NCBI GenBank assembly: GCA_943324725.2 | Contig: CALPMR020000107.1 | Coordinates: forward strand, 1 to 9,145 | DNA length: 9,145 nt | Direction: 5' to 3' | Origin: Bordetella parapertussis | GTDB taxonomy: Bacteria; Cyanobacteriota; Cyanobacteriia; PCC-6307; Cyanobiaceae | In this document: positions 1 to 5,545 of the stretch, piece after piece | Layout: every line of letters starts with the position of its first letter | Numbering within the stretch: the first letter of the stretch is position 1 | Notes under the pieces: generated by a model | The model's input: only the letters and a program-made list of their open reading frames with translations | Database searches by the model: none | What the model was told of the DNA's origin: nothing | Program-made: the position numbers and the translations under genes

Positions 1-30
1 AGCTGGGGGATCAGGCGGACTTGATCGGGG

Positions 31-2160
31 CTACGCGGGCCCTGCAGCTGGCCGATCCGGATGGCCATCAGCTGCAGCTGCTGCAGGGCTGAGCCCGACG
101 ATCAGCGCCACGATCGAGCGCGGCCCCACGGTGTAGGTGTCCCCCTCCAAGGCCGGGGCGTCCAGCCAGGGGACGATGTCTTCAGGACTGGCTCGGGAGG
201 TGTCGATCCAGCGATGCCAGGACGCCTGGCCACCATCGGCGGCGGGCAGCCGGAAGCTCAGCGGTTCCCACCAGGCGTTGACCATGGCGTGCCAGCGGAA
301 TTGGTGGTCGATGCTGGTGATCGTCACGGCGAAGGAGCGGGAGGCCTCGCTCCAGTCGGGCTGGTTCGGCTCAACGCCATGCCAGCTCAGCTGATGGCGC
401 TGCACCAGATCGCAGAGGCTGAGGCTGCGTGCGTTGATCACCACATCGCGGCGGCGGCGGTAGGCGATCAGCTCGCGTACGAAGCGATGCAGATCGGCGT
501 TGCGTTCCAGCAGTGTCCAGTCGAGCCAGCTGAGGGGACTGTCCTGGGCGTAGGCGTTGTTGTTGCCCTGCTGGCTACGGCCGATCTCATCGCCCATGGC
601 CAGCATCGGTGTGCCGATTGAGAGCAACAGGAAGGCCAGCAGATTGCGGCTCTGACGCGCCCGCAGGGCCAGTACGCCGGCATCCTGCGTGGGCCCTTCG
701 ACGCCGCAGTTCCAGCTGGCGTTGTCGTCGCTACCGTCGCGATTGGCCTCGCCGTTGGCCTCGTTGTGTTTGCCGTCGTAGCTGACCAGATCGGCCAGGG
801 TGAAGCCGTCGTGGCAGGTGATGAAGTTGACGCTCGCTTCGGCTTCGCGTTGCTTGTGGCCGTAGATGTCGGGGCTGCCGATCAGCCGTTGGCTGACGCT
901 GGCCGCCAGACCCCCATCACCCTTGATGAAGCGGCGCACGTCGTCGCGGAAGCGGCCGTTCCATTCCTGCCAGTTGTCACCGACGAAGCTGCCCACCTGA
1001 TAGAGGCCGGCGGCATCCCAGGCCTCGGCGATCAACTTGGTGCCGGCCAGCACCGGATCGGTGTCGATATCCCAGAGGATTGGCGAGAGGGGCGTGGGCT
1101 TGCCGTTCTGGTCCCGGTCCAGCACTGAGGCCAGATCGAAGCGGAAGCCATCCACATGCAGATGCTGCACCCAGTGGCGCAGGCTCTCGCGGATCAGACG
1201 CCGCACCACCGGATGGTTGGCGTTGAAGGTGTTGCCGCAGCCGGTGTCGTCGATGTAGCTGCCATCGCCCGCCTGCAGGTAGTAGTCGCCATCCGCCAGA
1301 CCACGGAAGCAGAAAGCCGGCCCCTCGGCGTCGCCTTCGGCGGTGTGGTTGAACACCACATCCAGAATCACCTCGATGCCGGCGCGGTGCAGGGCCTTGA
1401 CCAGGTCGCGGAACTCATCGATCACCGCCAGCGGATCGCTGCTGCAGGCGTAGCCCGGGTGGGGCGCGAAGAAGGAGACCGGTTGGTAGCCCCAGTAGTT
1501 GCGATGGCCGCTGGGGGCCGCCAGGGGGTCGAAGGCGAACACCGGCAGCAGCTCCACCGCCGTGATGCCCAGATCCTGCAGGTAGGGGATCTTGCTGATC
1601 AGGCCCCGATAGGTGCCGGCCTGCTCCGCTGGCAGGCCGGCGCTGGGGTGGGCGGTGAAGCCGCGCACATGCAGCTCGTAGATCACGCTTTCGCGTGCCG
1701 GCCGGTGCAAGGGACGATCCCCTTCCCAGTCGTAGGCGAGCGGATCGGCCACCACACTTTTCATCGCCGTGCCCCAGTCGCCGGCGCTGCTGCGACCCGG
1801 CGCACGGCCATAGCCAGCTGGCACGCTCAGGGCCAGCCCATGGGGATCGAGCAGCAGGTTGGCCGGATCAAAGCGCAGGCCCAGCTGGGGCTGCTGGGGC
1901 CCCTCCAGCCGCCAGCCGTAGAGCTGACCCGGACCGATGCCTTCGAGCCAGCAATGCCAGTAGTCGCCGGTGCGGTGCTGGGCGGGGTCAAGGACGACGC
2001 GGCGGTTCGGCACGGCGTCGCAGGCACTCTCGAACAGGCAGAGCTCCACCGCCGTGGCTCGGCGGGCATAGAGGCTGAAGTTGACGCCCCCTTCGCTGAC
2101 CGTGGCCCCCAGGGGGGCACTGCTTCCCGGGGACGGCAGGGCAGCCGTGCTTGAGGTCAT
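31..2160 (-). CDS. glgX: Glycogen debranching enzyme, isoamylase type (GH13)
   Basis: Hydrolyses alpha-1,6 branch linkages of glycogen in the cytoplasm, supplying linear chains for phosphorylase. From the chosen ATG at 2160 it is 709 residues, close to cyanobacterial GlgX. An N-terminal CBM48-like domain (about 15-140) precedes the GH13 barrel. Seen directly: HRNYWGYQPVSFFAPHPGYA (219-238, the NYWGY block typical of isoamylases), DVVFNH (267-272, region I), GFRFDLASV (338-346, nucleophile Asp342), LIAEAWD (376-382, acid/base Glu379) and CHDGFT (449-454, Asp451). All catalytic positions are intact. The start is supported by GGAG eight bases upstream of ATG. The frame stays open for 99 codons further upstream, but that stretch is Pro/Ala/Gly-rich and unlike the family, so it was not used. 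Transcribed divergently from the DoxX gene. Its stop lies 30 bases from the window edge, so any downstream operon partner is out of view. Confidence 0.96.
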   Translation of the reverse strand: MTSSTAALPSPGSSAPLGATVSEGGVNFSLYARRATAVELCLFESACDAVPNRRVVLDPAQHRTGDYWHCWLEGIGPGQLYGWRLEGPQQPQLGLRFDPANLLLDPHGLALSVPAGYGRAPGRSSAGDWGTAMKSVVADPLAYDWEGDRPLHRPARESVIYELHVRGFTAHPSAGLPAEQAGTYRGLISKIPYLQDLGITAVELLPVFAFDPLAAPSGHRNYWGYQPVSFFAPHPGYACSSDPLAVIDEFRDLVKALHRAGIEVILDVVFNHTAEGDAEGPAFCFRGLADGDYYLQAGDGSYIDDTGCGNTFNANHPVVRRLIRESLRHWVQHLHVDGFRFDLASVLDRDQNGKPTPLSPILWDIDTDPVLAGTKLIAEAWDAAGLYQVGSFVGDNWQEWNGRFRDDVRRFIKGDGGLAASVSQRLIGSPDIYGHKQREAEASVNFITCHDGFTLADLVSYDGKHNEANGEANRDGSDDNASWNCGVEGPTQDAGVLALRARQSRNLLAFLLLSIGTPMLAMGDEIGRSQQGNNNAYAQDSPLSWLDWTLLERNADLHRFVRELIAYRRRRDVVINARSLSLCDLVQRHQLSWHGVEPNQPDWSEASRSFAVTITSIDHQFRWHAMVNAWWEPLSFRLPAADGGQASWHRWIDTSRASPEDIVPWLDAPALEGDTYTVGPRSIVALIVGLSPAAAAADGHPDRPAAGPA

Positions 2161-2499
2161 GGCGTTGGCTCCGGGGAGGGGGGCTGATGCCCCCTGCAGG
2201 AATGATGGCCTCAGGCTGGGGCTTTGCCCGCCTGCAGGCCAACCTGGGCTGGCGGCGGCTGGGCCCGGCGCCCAGCCCGGCGTGCCCGTTGCCAGGGGTG
2301 TCAGCGGACCTGGATGGCTGGAGCGGCAATCGCCGGAAGCGCCCAGCTCCGGGCCAGGGACGTGCCGCTGCCGGTTGGTCGGCGGTCGCTGTCCTGTCAG
2401 GGGCGTTGTCGTGTTGTCGGGAGGGGGCAGTGCGGCCATCTCCGGGCTTGCGAACAAGCTGGCGGCGCCGACCGGAAACCCCGTCTACGTTGAACCCGC
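2161..2499. promoter_or_regulatory. Divergent intergenic region glgX / DoxX gene with hairpins
   Basis: 339 bases between divergent starts with no convincing gene; it should hold both promoters and the glgX leader. Seen directly: a perfect 8-bp inverted repeat, GGCTGGGC (2257-2264) and GCCCAGCC (2270-2277), with a 5-base loop; a 6-bp one, GGGGGC (2179-2184) and GCCCCC (2189-2194), with loop TGAT, six bases upstream of the glgX GGAG site; and GCTTG-CGAA-CAAGC (2446-2459), which reads as a UUCG loop in a minus-strand RNA. No clear -35/-10 pair could be picked out. Overlapping open frames here are of low complexity and look like GC-rich noise. Confidence 0.45.
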
Positions 2500-3018
2500 A
2501 TGCCCCTGCCGTTCGGCTCAACGATGGATCTCGAGATCGTCACCTTGCTCGTGCCCACGGGGCCATCCCTGGCGGCGGGTCTGGGCCTGCTCGTGTTGCG
2601 GCTGTTTGTCGGAGTGGCCTTCATCCGTCACGGCTGGCCGAAGCTGCGCAACCTCAAGACCTGGTCGACGGCGATGAAGACGCCGGAGTGGCTCTGCTTC
2701 CTCTCGGCCGCCTCGATGTGGGGTGCCGGGATTGCGCTGATTCCGGGCCTGCTCACCCCCCTGGCGGCCCTGGCGATCCTGGTGTCGATGGCTTACGCCA
2801 TGGTGCTGGAAATCAGTTCCGGTACGCCGTTCATCGCGGCTGATCCCTATCAGATTCCTGAGGGGGACTACGCCGGCCCGATGGGTGTCGGTGAACCACC
2901 CAGCTGGGAGAAGGCGGCCGTTTACGTGGTGATGTGCCTGGTGCTGATCACCTCCGGTGGCGGGCTGTTCTCCCTCGACAACCTGGTGATTGCCGATCTG
3001 CTGGGCTCGCTGCTCTGA
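2500..3018 (+). CDS. DoxX-family integral membrane protein
   Basis: A 172-residue membrane protein of the DoxX/DoxD-like family, whose members are associated with thiosulfate:quinone oxidoreductase subunits or redox and oxidative-stress complexes; many, including probably this one, lack an assigned reaction. Seen directly: four hydrophobic segments (about 22-43, 65-84, 85-105, 138-157) and the block RLFVGVAFIRHGWPKL (34-49), matching the R-x3-G-x2-F-x2-HG-x2-KL signature of the family. A polar loop (107-137) with several Pro/Gly follows helix 3. The start is uncertain: ATG at 2500 or ATG at 2524 (protein beginning MDLEIV), neither with a good ribosome site; the later one loses only eight residues and no helix. 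It stands alone on this strand, convergent with the channel-like gene, so context gives no function. Confidence 0.88.
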   Translation: MPLPFGSTMDLEIVTLLVPTGPSLAAGLGLLVLRLFVGVAFIRHGWPKLRNLKTWSTAMKTPEWLCFLSAASMWGAGIALIPGLLTPLAALAILVSMAYAMVLEISSGTPFIAADPYQIPEGDYAGPMGVGEPPSWEKAAVYVVMCLVLITSGGGLFSLDNLVIADLLGSLL

Positions 3019-3080
3019 TCACCAGAGCTCGACGTGGGGCTGAAGACTCAGTCCAGCTTCGGGCTGTTCATTGCGCCGGG
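3019..3080. terminator. Convergent gap with a weak hairpin
   Basis: 62 bases between the stops of two convergent genes, where transcription from both sides should end. The only structure seen is GGCTGA-AGAC-TCAGTCC (3038-3054), a six-pair stem with one bulged T. No T-run follows on either strand, so this is at best a weak or factor-assisted terminator. Confidence 0.22.
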
Positions 3081-3803
3081 TCATTTCGGCAGGCGCTGGT
3101 GGAAGCGCCCCAGGACCAAAGCAATCAGCACAGCCACGTAGAGCTGCCCGAGAATCGTGATCATCAGGGTAGCGATGTGGCCGAGGAGATAACCGGCGCT
3201 GCTGACCGAATTGTTCACTGTCGTCAGAGCTTCGAAGGAGGCTGTCACCATCGAGGGGAAAGCCCTCAGCGGTTCGGTGATCGGATTGATCTGCGCTGGC
3301 AGGTAGCTGAGATTGAAGGCCAGGGGCTGCAGGATCAGCAGGGTGTGCAACAGGAAAGCGCCTAGATAGCCGATCAGCAGATAACCGGCCGCGGCCCCCA
3401 TCAACACTCCCATGCTCACGTAGGGCTCAATCATCAGGGTCCGCACCTTGCGCATCAGAAAGAAGCTGATGAACAGGGCCCAGATCAACAGATGGGGCAC
3501 CGTCAGATGCTTGGCCAGCTCGGGTGACTTCACCAGGCTGGACAGCCAGATCACCTCAAAGACGATGGCGCTGATGCCCAGGCCATACAGCCAGCGTTTG
3601 TGCAGCCGCAGCGGCGAGTGGCGGGTCAGGAACACCATCATCACGAGGGCCACGGCGATCGCGTTCAAGGAGGTGAGCAGCGGCCAGTCCACTGCCAGGG
3701 GCTGGATGAGCAGCACCACGGTGATCACGGCGAGCAGGTAGCCATAGCCCCGATGGCGCTTGCGGATGCACTGCAGCTGCTCCGGTGTGAACGGTCGGGT
3801 CAT
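3081..3803 (-). CDS. Six-helix K+-channel-like membrane protein lacking the selectivity filter
   Basis: A 240-residue inner-membrane protein with helices at about 20-37, 40-60, 70-90, 102-117, 128-157 and 206-233. The last two enclose a re-entrant-loop-like stretch (181-205), the S5-pore-S6 layout of bacterial 6TM/2TM potassium channels. The C-terminal run GQLYVAVLIALVLGRF (219-234) closely resembles the GQLYLAVLIARLVG pattern of the inner helix in cyanobacterial channel-like proteins (recalled, not searched). At the filter position the protein reads FEALTTVNNSVSSAGY (190-205): the pore-helix TT is present but TxGYGD is absent. The reading frame through this stretch is clean, so a frameshift is not the explanation. 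Selective K+ conduction is therefore doubtful; a regulatory, non-selective or different transport role is possible. The ATG at 3803 lies 38 bases after the stop of the ABC ATPase gene, suggesting one operon. No S4-like row of arginines is visible. Family placement is moderately sure; function is unknown. Confidence 0.8.
   Translation of the reverse strand: MTRPFTPEQLQCIRKRHRGYGYLLAVITVVLLIQPLAVDWPLLTSLNAIAVALVMMVFLTRHSPLRLHKRWLYGLGISAIVFEVIWLSSLVKSPELAKHLTVPHLLIWALFISFFLMRKVRTLMIEPYVSMGVLMGAAAGYLLIGYLGAFLLHTLLILQPLAFNLSYLPAQINPITEPLRAFPSMVTASFEALTTVNNSVSSAGYLLGHIATLMITILGQLYVAVLIALVLGRFHQRLPK
3655..3662. repeat. HIP1 octamer
   Basis: Exact GCGATCGC, the highly iterated palindrome of many cyanobacterial genomes, inside the channel-like gene. 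Confidence 0.7.
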
Positions 3804-3841
3804 GGGCTTGGGGCAGGGCGGTGCGGGAGAGGGGCTGGGGC

Positions 3842-5470
3842 TCAGCTGAGGGCGGGCAGCCGCGGACAGGCCTCCACCAGCGTGCGGGTGATGGCGGCGC
3901 GGGGATGGTCAAGCAGGTCGGCGCCGGGGCCCGCTTCGACGATGCGGCCTCCTTCGAGCACGAGCACCCGATGGCAGAAGCCGCTGGCCACGCTCAGATC
4001 GTGGGTGACGAACAGCAACCCCAGCCCCAGCTCCTGCTGCAGGCGCCGCAGCAGGGCCAGCACCTCCGCCTGCACTTCGGCGTCGAGCATGCTGACGCTC
4101 TCATCGCAGAGCAGCACCCGCGGCCGCAGGATCAGGGCGCGGGCGATCGCCACCCGCTGCTGCTGGCCGCCCGAGAGCTGGCGGGGCAGGCGGTTCTCGA
4201 AGCTCTCGGGCGGTTCCAGCCCCACGGCCGCCAGCTGGGTACGGGCCCGTTCACGCGCCTGGCTGTGGTTGGCCAGGCCATGGATCAGCAGGGGGTCGGC
4301 CACCGCTTCGCCCACGGTCATCTGGGGATTGAGGCAGGCCAGCGGATCCTGAAAGACCATCTGGATACGGCGGCGGGCCTGCTCCAGCCGCTGGCCCCGC
4401 AGCTGGCGCAGATCCTGACCCTCGAGCCGCACGGCGCCGCCCCGCACCGGCGCCAGGCCGATCAGGGCCCGGCAGAGGCTGCTCTTGCCGCAGCCGGAAG
4501 CCCCCACCAGGCCGACGGTTTCAGCCTCATGCAGCTGCAGGCTGATGCCGTCCACGGCCTTGAGCCAGCGCTGCCGCCAGGGGGGCGAGGGCAGGGAATG
4601 CCAGCTGCGCAGATTGTCGATGTCCAGCAGCAGCGGCGTGGCGGGCGAGGGTTGGCTGCGGCTGCCTTCCCGTGCGCGGGCGGCCTGCACCAACCGGCGC
4701 CCTACGGCCGATCGGGGTGTGGTGAGCAGCTGCTGCGCTGGCCCTTCCTCCACCAGGCGACCGGCATCGAGCACGGCGATGCGCTCGCACCAGCGGCCGG
4801 CCATGGCCAGGTCGTGGCTGATCAACAGCAGGGCGCTGCCGGCTTCGGCACAGAGATCGCGCAGTTCTGCCATCACCTGGACGGTGACGGCCACATCGAG
4901 GCTGGTGGTGGGTTCGTCGGCGATCACCAGCGCCGGGTTGAGCGCCATGGCCAGGGCGATGGCGAGGCGCTGGCGCATGCCGCCGCTGAACTCGTGGGGA
5001 TAGCTGCCATAGCGGGCTGGATCGATGCCGACCCGAGCCAGCAGCTCCTGGGCCCGCTGGCGCACCTGGCGGCGCTTCCAGGCCGGCCTGTGGGCGGCCA
5101 GGGTGTCGCCGAGATGCTCGCCGATCGTCATCAGCGGGTTGAGTCGGGTCATCGGATCCTGGAAGACCAGGCCCACCGCCTCGCCGCGCAGCCGGCGCAG
5201 GGCAGCGCGATCGAGGCAGCGCGGATCCTGCCCCGCCAGCTCCAGGCCGCCGCTGCAGGCACTGCCGGGGGGCAACAACTGCAGGACCGCTCGGGCCACG
5301 GTGCTTTTGCCGCAGCCGGATGGGCCCACCAAGGCGAGGCGATCGCCGGCCGCCAGCTGGAGGTCGAGGCCATCGAGGGTGGGCTGCTCGGCTCCTGGGT
5401 AGCGCACCATCAGGCGATCGATCCGCAGCACCGGAGCGCCAGGGGCAGAAACGCAAGCTGCGACGGCCAT
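3842..5470 (-). CDS. Fused double ATP-binding subunit of an oligopeptide/nickel-type ABC importer
   Basis: Cytoplasmic energy-coupling subunit that would drive uptake of peptides, metals or related solutes; equivalent to DppD and DppF joined in one chain, as in YejF or GsiA. 542 residues from ATG 5470. First ATPase: Walker A GPSGCGKS (49-56), Q-loop Gln104, signature FSGGMRQR (161-168), Walker B LVIADE (181-186), switch His219. Second: GASGCGKS (323-330), Gln374, LSGGQQQR (432-439), VLLCDE (452-457), His490. The element after the second Walker B is DESVSMLD where DEPxSxLD is commoner. Both halves appear catalytically complete, joined by a linker at about 265-285. A TTG at 5482 would add four residues; ATG is preferred, but neither has a clear ribosome site. 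No permease or binding protein is in the window, so substrate cannot be assigned. Likely co-transcribed with the channel-like gene and divergent from rel. Confidence 0.94.
   Translation of the reverse strand: MAVAACVSAPGAPVLRIDRLMVRYPGAEQPTLDGLDLQLAAGDRLALVGPSGCGKSTVARAVLQLLPPGSACSGGLELAGQDPRCLDRAALRRLRGEAVGLVFQDPMTRLNPLMTIGEHLGDTLAAHRPAWKRRQVRQRAQELLARVGIDPARYGSYPHEFSGGMRQRLAIALAMALNPALVIADEPTTSLDVAVTVQVMAELRDLCAEAGSALLLISHDLAMAGRWCERIAVLDAGRLVEEGPAQQLLTTPRSAVGRRLVQAARAREGSRSQPSPATPLLLDIDNLRSWHSLPSPPWRQRWLKAVDGISLQLHEAETVGLVGASGCGKSSLCRALIGLAPVRGGAVRLEGQDLRQLRGQRLEQARRRIQMVFQDPLACLNPQMTVGEAVADPLLIHGLANHSQARERARTQLAAVGLEPPESFENRLPRQLSGGQQQRVAIARALILRPRVLLCDESVSMLDAEVQAEVLALLRRLQQELGLGLLFVTHDLSVASGFCHRVLVLEGGRIVEAGPGADLLDHPRAAITRTLVEACPRLPALS
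4143..4150. repeat. HIP1 octamer
   Basis: Exact GCGATCGC with the common G/C flanks, inside the second ATPase half of the ABC gene. Confidence 0.7.
5339..5346. repeat. HIP1 octamer
   Basis: Exact GCGATCGC with G/C flanks, inside the first ATPase half of the ABC gene. Confidence 0.7.
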
Positions 5471-5545
5471 GGTCGGTGGCAAGATCCGCCCAGCTTGGAT
5501 GGCCAGACCCGCACACCCAACGGTTTGTGACGGCGCCTGAATATC
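5471..5545. promoter_or_regulatory. Divergent promoter region, ABC ATPase / rel
   Basis: Only 75 bases separate the two start codons, so both promoters must lie here or reach into the genes. The one AT-richer patch is 5539-5558, around and past the ATG at 5546. If rel really starts at ATG 5570, that patch would be promoter or leader sequence. TTGTGA (5525-5530) is a possible -35-like hexamer, but no matching -10 at 17 bases is convincing. Confidence 0.4.

Noticed and set aside
1156..2154. 332-codon plus-strand open frame opposite glgX
   Set aside because: Antisense shadow of a gene whose GH13 motifs are complete.
2193..2238. Two CCTGCAGG palindromes in the glgX upstream region as an operator pair
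   Set aside because: The same octamer occurs at 1272-1279 and 1575-1582 inside glgX coding sequence, so it is probably a compositional or codon-use effect.
2161..2457. 99-codon upstream extension of glgX on the minus strand
   Set aside because: It is Pro/Ala/Gly-rich, unlike the N-terminus of the family, and spans the leader hairpins; ATG 2160 has a well-spaced GGAG site.
3821..5530. 569-codon plus-strand open frame opposite the ABC ATPase
   Set aside because: Shadow of the fused ATPase in GC-rich DNA. Its sequence is Gln/Ala/His-rich with no domain, while the minus strand has every ABC motif in the expected order.
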